Below are positions 1-8,960 of a stretch of DNA of 33,833 nt, in pieces. This DNA is from an uncultured Hellea sp. (GTDB lineage: Bacteria; Pseudomonadota; Alphaproteobacteria; Caulobacterales; Maricaulaceae). Below the pieces are notes generated by a model, which had not been told where the DNA came from, searched no databases, and saw only the letters and a program-made list of their open reading frames with translations. The translations under genes and the position numbers were made by a program. The stretch covers positions 1-33,833 of the forward strand of contig CALKIX010000049.1 of the NCBI GenBank assembly GCA_937995665.1, read 5' to 3'. The stretch's first letter is position 1. Each line of letters opens with the position of its first letter.

Positions 1-1286
1 GAACCGCCATCACCATATTGGGGCCGTGTGTTCTTGTGACCCATCAATGTGCAACGCAATCCATAGTCTAATCCAGCCTCCTGCATACGTTTTTCGAAGG
101 CGTGTCTAAAGCTATAGATACGGTGCTTTTTCGTCGGCATAAGGCCGCGCGTGTGGAAGGTTTTAAGCAGTGCTGCGGATAGAGAGTTGCCCTTGTCACG
201 GTAACGGGGGAAGCCATTTGGGGCGCGTTTCATCGCTTCTAAAGCCACTCCGACGAGCGGTATATCGCGCCGTGACGCAACGGATTTTAGCTCTCTATCT
301 GCTGTGGGTCGGATACGAATATGCGGCACATCAGCGTCCAAACAGATATTTTCAGGCAAGAGGTTAGCAATCTCGCTCGGCCTACATCCTGTCTCAATGA
401 GAGCGTAAGCGATGATCTGCGCCTCAGCATTTATGCCCTCAAAGGCATAGGGTTTAAGGATTTTAGAGCGCACCCAATCGTCTGAAAATATAGCCGTCGG
501 TTCGGTGGGCGTATTCTTAAAGCGTAATTTTCGAAACGGATTTTCACGCGTTTCATCACCATGATAAGTCCAGTATTCTCGGAATAAGAGACGCAAATTC
601 CCAAGCTCTCGATTAGCACTATTGGGCCTGTATGTGTGTTCTTGACCGTTGTTGGGGCGCAGCCGTTCAGCCCACCAATCATAAAATTTGCGCCCGTGCT
701 GACGAGAAATTACGTCCATAGTAAGGTTTCCGCAAAGGACCACAAAGTTATCAACGGCGCGGACTTTTGCGCGCTTCCAACTCTCGACTTGCTCTGGCGA
801 CTTGCCGCTCTGGTCACTAATACTGAGCTTGTCACAATATAGCTTAAAGGCGTCTCTTATTGTGTCTTTGGGCGGTTCTATTGTGCCTAGAACGGCCTCA
901 GTTTCCAACTGAGTTAAGCTGTCCTCGCGCAAAGTTTTAATGCGGCGCAAGATGGTTTCCCTTGGCTCACTATGCGCTATTTCAAGGACAGGTTTAAACT
1001 CAAACCCAACCGCTTGGGCCTTGCGCCGCGCGAGTCGATAGCGGCACATTTCAGGCGTGTCGGCAGTGGTTATGTTAAGCTGTTTGGCAAGCGCCAATTC
1101 CCAATTTTGTTCATCTGTGTCCATCATCATATCGCGCCGTTCACGCGCAATTGTGAGGCTATCTGTGCACAGGGTTGTCCGCACGATGCGCCGCTTATCA
1201 ATGCTTTTAAAGCGGGCTGGAACGCGCCGCACGTAATACCAACGCTGCCCGCGTTGTTCGAGGTGGTGGTTTCTTCTAGAGGTCAT
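1..1286 (-). CDS. Tyrosine recombinase / phage-type integrase, C-terminus truncated by the window edge
   Basis: Manual translation of the reverse strand is open from ATG at 1286 to base 1: MTSRRNHHLEQRGQRWYYVRRVPARFKSIDKRRIVRTTL...AQIIAYALIETGCRPSEIANLLPENI...HRIYSFRHAFEKRMQEAGLDYGLRCTLMGHKNTRPQYGDGG. It has the catalytic-domain motifs (TGCRPSEI with Arg; SFRHAFEKRM HxxR-type box; LMGH). It is absent from the ORF track because its stop is outside the window. Confidence 0.92.
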   Translation of the reverse strand, partial: MTSRRNHHLEQRGQRWYYVRRVPARFKSIDKRRIVRTTLCTDSLTIARERRDMMMDTDEQNWELALAKQLNITTADTPEMCRYRLARRKAQAVGFEFKPVLEIAHSEPRETILRRIKTLREDSLTQLETEAVLGTIEPPKDTIRDAFKLYCDKLSISDQSGKSPEQVESWKRAKVRAVDNFVVLCGNLTMDVISRQHGRKFYDWWAERLRPNNGQEHTYRPNSANRELGNLRLLFREYWTYHGDETRENPFRKLRFKNTPTEPTAIFSDDWVRSKILKPYAFEGINAEAQIIAYALIETGCRPSEIANLLPENICLDADVPHIRIRPTADRELKSVASRRDIPLVGVALEAMKRAPNGFPRYRDKGNSLSAALLKTFHTRGLMPTKKHRIYSFRHAFEKRMQEAGLDYGLRCTLMGHKNTRPQYGDGG

Positions 1287-1297
1287 AAGCCAATGTA

Positions 1298-1331
1298 CCC
1301 ATAATTGTACCCCAATTTGTGCCCATAATTG
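1298..1331. repeat. Short direct repeat CCCATAATTG (two copies, 24-bp period) just upstream of the integrase start
   Basis: CCCATAATTG at 1298-1307 and 1322-1331, in 'gtacccataattgtaccccaatttgtgcccataattggg'. Confidence 0.7.
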
Positions 1332-1412
1332 GGAGAAATTGGGGGGTTGCGAGATAACGCGGGAAAAAACGTATTTATTCCAACGACTTACAGGCTTATT
1401 GTTTCGGGTAAA

Positions 1413-1489
1413 TGGCGCACCGGGGAGGATTCGAACCCCCGACCCCCTGATTCGTAGTCAGGTACTCTATCCAGCTGAGCTACCGGTGC
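1413..1489 (-). tRNA. tRNA-Arg (anticodon ACG), CCA encoded
   Basis: Reverse complement GCACCGGTAGCTCAGCTGGATAGAGTACCTGACTACGAATCAGGGGGTCGGGGGTTCGAATCCTCCCCGGTGCGCCA: 7-bp acceptor stem GCACCGG/CCGGTGC, ACG in the anticodon loop, GGTTCGAATCC T-arm, terminal CCA. Confidence 0.97.
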
Positions 1490-1610
1490 ATATGCTGATG
1501 ACTAAATCTGTCAGCAGGTGCGCGTTTAAGCGCATTGTTGGCCTTATTGCAAGTGTCTTTTTCGTTCTATTTGAAGAGAATTTTTCTTATGGATACTGAG
1601 GGCTTAAGCC

Positions 1611-2564
1611 TTAAGCTTTTTGAGCGTGATAGATGCCGCGCATTATGGCGCGTGCGGTTGCCCGCGCGGCGGCTGCGCCGAGCAGTGCAAGTTCTGCGGG
1701 GGCGGGAGCGGCCTTTTCGCCTATAGAGAGGGCAAATATAGTATCACCATCCAACGGCGTATGGGCGGGCTGTACCGCCATTGGGAGCCCGTCCTGCGCC
1801 ATGATGGCGAGGCGCTTAAGGTCGGGCTGGCTGAGCGCTGCATCACTCATCACAGCGCCTATTATTGTTGATTGTCCCGCCGCGCTTAGCCGCGCCAGCT
1901 TGGTATCCTTGGCGTTAGTGGCTTTGTAGTCGAGGGGCGGGTGTGTGCCTCCAAATTCATTGTCAATTTCATAGGGCCAAGCCCAGGGGCATTTTGTGCC
2001 CGGCATATAAGGCGAGCCAATGGGGTTACACGCGATAATGGCGGTCACAGTACCACCGTTAACGGTTTCGCTGGCGATGCCCATACCGCCTTCATATATC
2101 CCTGCTTTTGCCCCATAGCCTGCGCCGGTTTTCCCTTCTGTCGAGAAAGCGCTTGCCGCTTCGCAAGCGGCTAATCCAAGACGCGCAAAGGGCGGCTCGA
2201 GCCCCCAATCCTTATCACCGCCATTGGCATTATCAAAAAGAATGGCGCTAGGAACAATCGGACTGCGCGGGACATTATCATAGGCATGATAGCCAATGCC
2301 TTTTTCGCCAAGCCATGCCGTGACCGCATCTGCCGCGCCGAGCCCGTAAACTGAGCCACCTGCTAGGGTAATCGCGTGAACCTTATCGATTAAGCCGCCA
2401 TGTTGAAGCGCGGCAGTTTCGCGCGTCCCAGGCCCGCCGCCGCGCACATCTACCGCGCAGGTCGCGGGGGCATCTGGCAAGATAACTGTAACCCCCGTTT
2501 TGACGTTCTCATCATGGGCGTGGCCAATACGAAAGCCGTTAAAGTTTATATTTGTTTCAGTCAC
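1611..2564 (-). CDS. P1 family peptidase (DmpA / NylC-like N-terminal nucleophile hydrolase)
   Basis: 317-aa ORF with GFRIGHAHDENVKTGVTVILPDAPATCAVDVRGGGPGTRET and ITLAGGSVYGLGAADAV, typical of the P1/DmpA family. Confidence 0.9.
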   Translation of the reverse strand: MTETNINFNGFRIGHAHDENVKTGVTVILPDAPATCAVDVRGGGPGTRETAALQHGGLIDKVHAITLAGGSVYGLGAADAVTAWLGEKGIGYHAYDNVPRSPIVPSAILFDNANGGDKDWGLEPPFARLGLAACEAASAFSTEGKTGAGYGAKAGIYEGGMGIASETVNGGTVTAIIACNPIGSPYMPGTKCPWAWPYEIDNEFGGTHPPLDYKATNAKDTKLARLSAAGQSTIIGAVMSDAALSQPDLKRLAIMAQDGLPMAVQPAHTPLDGDTIFALSIGEKAAPAPAELALLGAAAARATARAIMRGIYHAQKA

Positions 2565-2637
2565 GCGCTGCCTTGCCCTTTATATTTTTTGGCATATCTT
2601 CTGGCCTATGCTATCACTTTAAGTGGGAGACCGCGAT

Positions 2638-4428
2638 ATGAAATTAATTTCCAGCCTTGCATTAATCGCGGCGCTATCTTTGGAGACTTGCGGCCCGCAA
2701 CCTGGGGGCACTGCGGATCAGGCACCGGGCATTGGAAAGACGATTTCAAAATCCAAAGGCATGGTTGCCGCGGCGAATCCTGACGCGGTGGAGGCAGGGC
2801 TAGATATTCTTCGCGCTGGCGGCTCTGCTTTGGACGCGGCGGTGGGCGTACAGGCCGTATTGGGTCTGGTCGAGCCGCAAAGCTCAGGCCTTGGCGGCGG
2901 GGCCTTTATGCTGGTTTATGATGCCAAAAAAGGCGAAGTCTGGGCCTATGATGGTCGCGAGACTGCGCCTGCAGGCGCCACGGCGGAGCTTTTTATAGAT
3001 CCAGAGACAGGCGAGCCTTTTCGTTTTTTTGAAGGTATTGCTTCGGGGCGCTCTACGGGCGTGCCCGGCGCGGTGGTTATGTTGCACCAAGCGCATCAAG
3101 ACCATGGCAAGCGTGACTGGGCTAAGAATTTTAATAGAGCTATCACGCTTGCGGAAAAAGGTTTCAGGGTTAGCCCTCGGCTGGCAGGCATGATTGAGCG
3201 TGTTGGGGCATTTCTTGTTTTAAAACGTGACGATAATGCGCGCGCTTATTTCTTCTTAGAGGATGGCTCCCCGCTCCCCGTGGGTTTTGTGCGCGATAAT
3301 CCTGAATATGCGAAGACCTTGCGGGCGCTTTCTGAGAATCCTAGAGCATTACTCGAAGGCCCGATTGCGCAAGCTATTTTAGACGTGGTCGCCCAAGAGC
3401 CTTTGCCGGGAACTATGACGCTTGAGGATATGGCGAATTATCAGCCGCGCAAGAGCCGCGCACTATGCTCGTCTTACCGCCAGCATCTCATTTGCGGCCC
3501 CCAGCCGCCATCCAGCGGAGGCGTGGCTGTGCAGTCTATTTTAGGCATGGTTGAACCCTTTGATATGGCCGGGCTTGGGCCCAGTGCACAGAGCTGGCAC
3601 ATTTTTGCTGAGGCGAGCTTTCTCGCCTATGCAGACCGCAATAAATATGTCGCCGATCCTCAGTATGTACAGGTCGAGACGGAGCAGCTACTCAATAAAG
3701 ACTATCTTAGCACGCGGGCAGCTTTGATCAATATGCATGCCGCCATGGCCGATTATAAGGCGGGTAATCCAAGCGAATTTATGCGCGGTAAAGACGCCAC
3801 GCCCGATAGCCCCGGTACCTCGCATTTCACCATTGTTGATGGCGACGGACTAGTTGTCTCTATGACGACAACGGTGGAATCCGCTTTTGGAAGTCAGCGC
3901 ATGGCCGCCGGCTTTATGCTCAATAACCAGCTTACCGATTTTTCTTTTAAAGCCGTTGATGAAGCAGGACTGCCTATCGCAAATGCACCCGCTGGCGGGA
4001 AGCGTCCACGCTCTTCTATGGCTCCGCATATTGTGTTTAATCCCGAGGGCGAGTTTCTATTTACGACGGGCTCGCCAGGCGGGAGCTCCATAATAGCTTA
4101 TACAGCCAAAACCATAATTGGAATTATAGATTGGGGGCTTAGCCCGCAAGAGGCGATAGAGCTGCCCAATGTCATCGCGCGGCGCGGCACGGTGAAATTA
4201 GAAACGCGGGGGCTAGAACCAGAGCTCACTGATGAGCCAGAGCGTATGGGCCCTGCGGCGCGTTTTGGCCTCTCTGAAGACATGGCCAAAGCCCTTGAAG
4301 CCAAAGGGCATAAACTGCGCCGCTCAAAAGGAGAGATTAGCGGGTTGCACATTATCTATCGCAATGAAGATGGAAGCTTGAGCGGTGGAGCTGACCCGCG
4401 CCGCGAAGGGGTTGCGAGAGGACTTTAA
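2638..4428 (+). CDS. ggt: Gamma-glutamyltransferase
   Basis: MVAAANPDAVEAGLDILRAGGSALDAAVGVQAVLGLVEPQSSGLGGGAFMLVYD and the catalytic-Thr region GTSHFTIVDGDGLVVSMTTTVESAFGS. ATG at 2638 (MKLISSLALIAAL, hydrophobic signal) is preferred to the upstream start at 2623. Confidence 0.93.
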   Translation: MKLISSLALIAALSLETCGPQPGGTADQAPGIGKTISKSKGMVAAANPDAVEAGLDILRAGGSALDAAVGVQAVLGLVEPQSSGLGGGAFMLVYDAKKGEVWAYDGRETAPAGATAELFIDPETGEPFRFFEGIASGRSTGVPGAVVMLHQAHQDHGKRDWAKNFNRAITLAEKGFRVSPRLAGMIERVGAFLVLKRDDNARAYFFLEDGSPLPVGFVRDNPEYAKTLRALSENPRALLEGPIAQAILDVVAQEPLPGTMTLEDMANYQPRKSRALCSSYRQHLICGPQPPSSGGVAVQSILGMVEPFDMAGLGPSAQSWHIFAEASFLAYADRNKYVADPQYVQVETEQLLNKDYLSTRAALINMHAAMADYKAGNPSEFMRGKDATPDSPGTSHFTIVDGDGLVVSMTTTVESAFGSQRMAAGFMLNNQLTDFSFKAVDEAGLPIANAPAGGKRPRSSMAPHIVFNPEGEFLFTTGSPGGSSIIAYTAKTIIGIIDWGLSPQEAIELPNVIARRGTVKLETRGLEPELTDEPERMGPAARFGLSEDMAKALEAKGHKLRRSKGEISGLHIIYRNEDGSLSGGADPRREGVARGL

Positions 4429-4498
4429 CGCCCTAAAATGGAAACGCCCAACCCCGTGAGAGCTTGCCCGCTAACTTATTAATACTAGGGGGCTTTTA

Positions 4499-5545
4499 TT
4501 AAGCCGGCCCCGCTTTTTCTTGCGCATCCGTCCATTGCCCAATGGAGGCCAGTCCGTTCATTTTTGCGCGGTGATTAAAGGCGGCTTGCGCGGCCTCGTA
4601 ATTGGCCGTTTCGCCGTTCCAAGCAAAGAGGGCCGACTGCTGCAAGGCGCGGCCATATGAATAGGTCAAGTTCCACGGGAAACCGCCAATTTTATTCATC
4701 ATATCCAGATGCTCTGTCGCGACTTCATTTGGTTGTCCGCCCGAGAGGAACGCAATGCCCGGCACGGCGGCTGGGACTGTGTCTTTTAAGACTTTAATCG
4801 TGCGCTCAGCGACTTCTTCGACGCTTGGCTGGATTGTGCATTTTAAGCCTGCGACAACCATGTTTGGTTTTAGGATTGTGCCTTCAAGCTTGACGCCTTG
4901 CTCATAAAGCTCTGTGAAGAGTGAGTTTAGCACGCGTTCCGTCACTTCATGGCAGCGCGCGACATTATGGTGACCACCCATAAGCACTTCTGGCTCAACA
5001 ATTGGAACAATACCTGCTTCTTGGCAAAGCGTGGCATAACGGGCGAGGGCGTGGTTATTGGCTTTAATCGCGCCGTCCGACGGCGTCATGCCGACATATT
5101 GGTCAGGATGTGAAATTTCTATAACGGCTCGCCATTTGGCAAAGCGCGCGCCGAGCTTGTAATATTCAGCCAAGCGATCACGCAGCCCGTCTAGGCCTTC
5201 AGTAATTGTCTCGCCGGGGCGGCCCGCCAAAGGCTTTGCGCCCATATCGACTTTAATGCCGGGGATAGAATCGTTTTTCTTGATAAGGTCAACGAGCGTC
5301 GTGCCATCAGCCGCGTCTTGGCGAATTGTCTCATCATAAAGAATAACGCCAGAGATATGGTTTTGCATGGCGGTATCGGTGCGAAAAAGCATTTCGCGCC
5401 AATCGCGTCGTTTCTCAAAAGTGCTTTCAGTTCCAATACTATCAAAGCGTTTTTTGATTGTTCCAGTTGATTCATCGGCAGCTAAAATACCTTGGCCGGG
5501 GGTCACCATTTTGACAGCAATGTCATTAAGGGCCTGAATATCCAT
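4499..5545 (-). CDS. Fructose-bisphosphate aldolase, class I
   Basis: GQGILAADESTGTIKKRFDSIG, PIVEPEVLMGGHH, LEGTILKPNMV, AFLSGGQ: class I aldolase signatures. Confidence 0.95.
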   Translation of the reverse strand: MDIQALNDIAVKMVTPGQGILAADESTGTIKKRFDSIGTESTFEKRRDWREMLFRTDTAMQNHISGVILYDETIRQDAADGTTLVDLIKKNDSIPGIKVDMGAKPLAGRPGETITEGLDGLRDRLAEYYKLGARFAKWRAVIEISHPDQYVGMTPSDGAIKANNHALARYATLCQEAGIVPIVEPEVLMGGHHNVARCHEVTERVLNSLFTELYEQGVKLEGTILKPNMVVAGLKCTIQPSVEEVAERTIKVLKDTVPAAVPGIAFLSGGQPNEVATEHLDMMNKIGGFPWNLTYSYGRALQQSALFAWNGETANYEAAQAAFNHRAKMNGLASIGQWTDAQEKAGPA

Positions 5546-5587
5546 TTTTCTTGTCCTAAATTCTAAATCTTAGAGCTAATATACGCA

Positions 5588-6769
5588 TTATTTCTTTAAT
5601 ATTTCGACACCAGGAAGGGGCTTGCCTTCCATCCATTCAAGAAAAGCGCCGCCTGCCGTACTTATAAAGGTAAAGTCATCGGCTGCGCCAGCATGTTTTA
5701 GGGCCGCGACAGTGTCGCCGCCGCCCGCCACAGAGACGAGCTTGCCAGCTTTAGTGAGCTTGGCCGCATATTTAGCCGCTTCAACCGTCGAGGTGTCAAA
5801 GGGGGTGAGCTCAAAAGCGCCGAGCGGGCCGTTCCAGATAAGTGTCTTAGCACTATCCATCGCGTCCATGAGCTGGCGGACCGTTTCAGTGCCGCAATCC
5901 AAAATCATGTCCTTGCCTTTGGCATCATCCAGCCCGCATTGGCGGTGCTTGGCATTCGCGGCAAATTCTTTAGCCACGACAACATCGACGGGGAGTAAGA
6001 TTTTACACTTTGCTTTTTTGGCGTTTTTCATAATCTCCAGCGCCGTGTCTTTAAGATCTTTTTCGCAGAGCGAGGCGGCAACGTTATGGCCTTGGGCATA
6101 GAGGAATGTATTGGCCATGCCTCCGCCAATCGCTAAAATATCGAGCTTTGAGACAAGGTTCTTGAGCAGGTCAATCTTGGTCGAAACTTTCGCGCCGCCC
6201 ACAACGCCCATAACGGGGGCTTTGGGCTTTTCCAAAGCTTGTGAAATGTGATCAAGCTCACGTTCCATCGCAAGGCCTGCATAGGCGGGCAGGATTTCGC
6301 CGATAACAGCGCTGGAAGCATGATTGCGGTGCGCCGCTGAGAAGGCGTCCATGATAAAGATATCGCCATGGGCTGCGAGATATTCTGCCATCTCGCGGCT
6401 GCCATCAGTTTCGGCCTTAGCAAAGCGAGTGTTTTCAATGACCATGACCTCGCCGTCTTTTAGCATTTCGACAACAGGCTCGGTCAGTTTTTCAGTGAAA
6501 AGAACTTCGCTTTCTAGGGCATTGGCCAGCGGGCCAACAATAAAACGAAGTGACAGCGCTGGGTCAGGCACTCCCTTGGGGCGGCCATAATGGGAGAGCA
6601 AGATTGTTTTTGCGCCTGCTTTTTGAAGGGCTTTAATCGTAGGAACAGCAGCTTGTAGGCGTGTATCATCTGAGATAGCGCCATCTTTAGTGCGAGGAAC
6701 GTTAAAGTCCACGCGAACGAGAGCTGTTTTGCCTTTTAATTTGGCGTCTTCGAGACGACGAAAATCCAT
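5588..6769 (-). CDS. pgk: Phosphoglycerate kinase
   Basis: KTALVRVDFNVP, LSHYGRPKG, VVGGAKVSTKIDLL, GGGDTVAAL. Confidence 0.97.
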   Translation of the reverse strand: MDFRRLEDAKLKGKTALVRVDFNVPRTKDGAISDDTRLQAAVPTIKALQKAGAKTILLSHYGRPKGVPDPALSLRFIVGPLANALESEVLFTEKLTEPVVEMLKDGEVMVIENTRFAKAETDGSREMAEYLAAHGDIFIMDAFSAAHRNHASSAVIGEILPAYAGLAMERELDHISQALEKPKAPVMGVVGGAKVSTKIDLLKNLVSKLDILAIGGGMANTFLYAQGHNVAASLCEKDLKDTALEIMKNAKKAKCKILLPVDVVVAKEFAANAKHRQCGLDDAKGKDMILDCGTETVRQLMDAMDSAKTLIWNGPLGAFELTPFDTSTVEAAKYAAKLTKAGKLVSVAGGGDTVAALKHAGAADDFTFISTAGGAFLEWMEGKPLPGVEILKK

Positions 6770-6809
6770 AATTTATCCTTGATGTTTTAACCTCGCCTTC
6801 GATTCGAGG

Positions 6810-7826
6810 CTAAGCGTTTTGCAGCTTTTGCCCCATCACGCGCGAAACATCAATCATACGATTAGCAAAACCCCATTCATTGTCATACCAAGCAATGATT
6901 TTGACCAGATGACCGTCTAAAACCTTTGTGAGGGGAGCGGCAAAGGTGGTGCTATGAGGGTCATGGTTGAGATCTGAGCTTACGAGGGCCCGCTCTGTAT
7001 AGCTAATAACACCTTTCATCTTACCCTCGGCAGCGTCCTTTACCGCCGCATTTAGGTCTGCGGCGGTTGTTTTAAACTCAGGCTGAAAAGCAAGATCAAT
7101 CATAGAGACATTCGCAGTAGGCACACGGACAGCGGAGCCGGATAATTTTCCTTTTAGCTCAGGCAGGACTAAGCTCACAGCTTTCGCCGCGCCTGTGCTC
7201 GTCGGTATCATATTAAGGCCTGCGGCCCGTGCGCGGTAAAGGTCTTTATGCGAGTTGTCCAAAATGCGCTGATCTTGCGTATAGCTATGAACCGTTGTCA
7301 TAAAGCCGCGGCGAATGCCGACGGCTTCCATAATCACTTGGGCAATCGGGGCCAAGCAATTTGTTGTACAAGAGGCGCAAGAGACGACACTATCCTCTTT
7401 GGTCAGTGCCTTATGATTGACGCCGTAAACAATGGTCTTGTCGACATCTTGGCCAGGTGCTGAAATCAAGACCGTTTTGGCGCCTGCTTCAAGGTGAGGC
7501 TGGACACTTTCTTTGGAACGGAAAATGCCGGTGCATTCCATGACCACATCAACATCTAATTCGCCCCAATTAATTTTGGCCGGATCACGCTCATGCGTCA
7601 TGCGGACTTTTCCGCGGCCATAATCAATAAAGCCGTTCCCTTCGATGACCTCTGGGTCAAAGCGTCCATGGACTGAATCATAGCGCAGCAAATGCGCAGA
7701 GGTGGATGCCAGTCCGGGTGAGTTAATTGCGACAAGCTCGACGTCGTTAATGTCATATTCCACGAGCGCACGTGCAACAAGGCGGCCAATTCGGCCAAAG
7801 CCGTTAATGCCAATTCGTATAGCCAT
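6810..7826 (-). CDS. gap: Glyceraldehyde-3-phosphate dehydrogenase, type I
   Basis: MAIRIGINGFGRIGRLVARA, SCASCTTNCLAP active site, WYDNEWGFANRMID. Confidence 0.97.
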   Translation of the reverse strand: MAIRIGINGFGRIGRLVARALVEYDINDVELVAINSPGLASTSAHLLRYDSVHGRFDPEVIEGNGFIDYGRGKVRMTHERDPAKINWGELDVDVVMECTGIFRSKESVQPHLEAGAKTVLISAPGQDVDKTIVYGVNHKALTKEDSVVSCASCTTNCLAPIAQVIMEAVGIRRGFMTTVHSYTQDQRILDNSHKDLYRARAAGLNMIPTSTGAAKAVSLVLPELKGKLSGSAVRVPTANVSMIDLAFQPEFKTTAADLNAAVKDAAEGKMKGVISYTERALVSSDLNHDPHSTTFAAPLTKVLDGHLVKIIAWYDNEWGFANRMIDVSRVMGQKLQNA

Positions 7827-7982
7827 TTAATTCTCCGCGCCCCCACAGTAGGGCGGTTAAAGGTATGTAAAATTTCTCACACGCCTTGGCGCGGGGGGAA
7901 TTATGAGTCAATAGATTATCACTTGTTGTGAGGGGGTTTATGGGCCATTCTGGTAAAAAAATAATGAGGATTCGCAAATTAA

Positions 7983-8279
7983 ATGAATGACAGCGCTGAC
8001 ATCAAAATGGCGGCCAATCGTTTGCAGCAAGCGCTACGAACTTTAGAAGGCTCGCTTAACCCTCTGCTTGAACGGGTGAGTCGTCTTGAAAGCGCGGCCC
8101 GCGAAACTGAAAGCTTAAAACAAGACCGTGTGTCTATGGCGGCTGACCTTGATAATGCCAAGTCGCGTGAACAGAGCTTTTCAGCGCGTGAGGCTGAATT
8201 TAATGCTTTGGCCGATGAGACTACTAAAGAACTTGACCGGGTTATTCGCCAAGTGCGCGGCGCGCTTGAAGAGGGATAG
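7983..8279 (+). CDS. DUF4164-like small coiled-coil protein
   Basis: 98-aa coiled-coil ORF ending 1 nt before zapA; position and composition match the DUF4164 protein usually found beside zapA in Alphaproteobacteria. Confidence 0.75.
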   Translation: MNDSADIKMAANRLQQALRTLEGSLNPLLERVSRLESAARETESLKQDRVSMAADLDNAKSREQSFSAREAEFNALADETTKELDRVIRQVRGALEEG

Positions 8280-8280
8280 A

Positions 8281-8655
8281 ATGGGCAAAGTTAGCATAAA
8301 TATTAATGGCCGAAAATATGCTCTGGGCTGCGAGGACGGCGAAGAAGAACGCTTGATGCGTCTGGGCCAAAAGCTCGATGACTATGTCAATAATCTCGCC
8401 AATCAAGTTGGCCAAATTGGAGATCTGCGCCTGCTGGTCATGGCAGGTATTACAATGCTCGATGAGCTAGAGGAAATGAACACATCTGTCGACAAAGAAG
8501 TCGATAAGCGTATTGGGACTTTACGTAAGGAAAGCGCCAGCGCAGTACGCGCAGCTTCTCGCAGTGAAACTAAAGCCACGGATAGCCTTATCGATGCCGC
8601 CTTGCGGATTGAAAAGCTTGCCCAGCGCCTTGCGGATACAGAAGGCGGCGAATAA
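8281..8655 (+). CDS. zapA: Cell division protein ZapA
   Basis: ATG at 8281: MGKVSININGRKYALGCEDGEEERLMRLGQKLDDYVNNLANQVGQIGDLRLLVMAGITMLDEL. The ORF track's start at 8128 is an upstream extension overlapping the previous gene. Confidence 0.93.
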   Translation: MGKVSININGRKYALGCEDGEEERLMRLGQKLDDYVNNLANQVGQIGDLRLLVMAGITMLDELEEMNTSVDKEVDKRIGTLRKESASAVRAASRSETKATDSLIDAALRIEKLAQRLADTEGGE

Positions 8656-8689
8656 GTCTTGCGCTTAGCGCGCATTGCGCCCACATAAG

Positions 8690-8860
8690 ACTTGACGGTC
8701 ACTGCGGGTTGCGTGAGAAGCACTAATCCACCGGACCTTAAATAACTCCTCGGGAGTTGGCTCTGTTCAGACCGTGGTCTGTTTAATTCCGACACCCACT
8801 TGAACTTCTGGTTCACGAGGATTCTTAAGCCTCCACGGACTTTTGTGGGGCCGTCACGTT
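8690..8860 (+). ncRNA. ssrS: Probable 6S RNA (ssrS)
   Basis: Structured non-coding gap in the conserved zapA - ssrS - 5-FTHF cyclo-ligase position. Closing helix ACTTGACGG (from 8690) / CCGTCACGT (8851-8859), one mismatch; internal hairpins ACTCC-TCG-GGAGT and CAGACC-GT-GGTCTG. Boundaries are approximate. Confidence 0.72.
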
Positions 8861-8890
8861 ATTTTGGGGGTTTGCAACCCGCCTAAAAAA
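8861..8890. other. Near-palindromic hairpin downstream of the putative 6S RNA
   Basis: attttGGGGGTTTGCAACCCGCCtaaaa: perfect GGGTT-TGC-AACCC core with flanking GG/CC and TTT/AAA pairing. No U-tract follows on the + strand. Confidence 0.5.
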
Positions 8891-8960
8891 CTGACTTGCT
8901 TACAATATATCCTTCTGCTCAAGCTTTTCATTAGTGTTGCGCAATTAATCATGGCATTTA

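Noticed and set aside
170-1304. Short + strand ORFs (170-367, 636-842, 972-1304) and the minus ORF 431-682 over the integrase
   Set aside because: They are shadow or out-of-frame ORFs over one continuous minus-strand integrase frame with convincing homology motifs.
1339-1599. 86-aa ORF containing GAPGRIRTPDPLIRSQVLYPAELPVHML
   Set aside because: This is the familiar spurious translation of the antisense strand of a tRNA gene (tRNA-Arg at 1413-1489), not a protein.
4429-4498. Possible terminator between the convergent ggt and fba genes
   Set aside because: Only a weak GCCC/GGGGGC pairing with a long AT loop is visible; not strong enough to call.
5622-6101. 159-aa + strand ORF opposite pgk
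   Set aside because: Antisense shadow of pgk; the Ser/Ala/Pro-rich translation is typical of reverse-frame artefacts.
8861-8890. Hairpin after the 6S RNA as an intrinsic terminator
   Set aside because: No U-tract follows the stem on either strand, so it is listed only as a palindromic structure.
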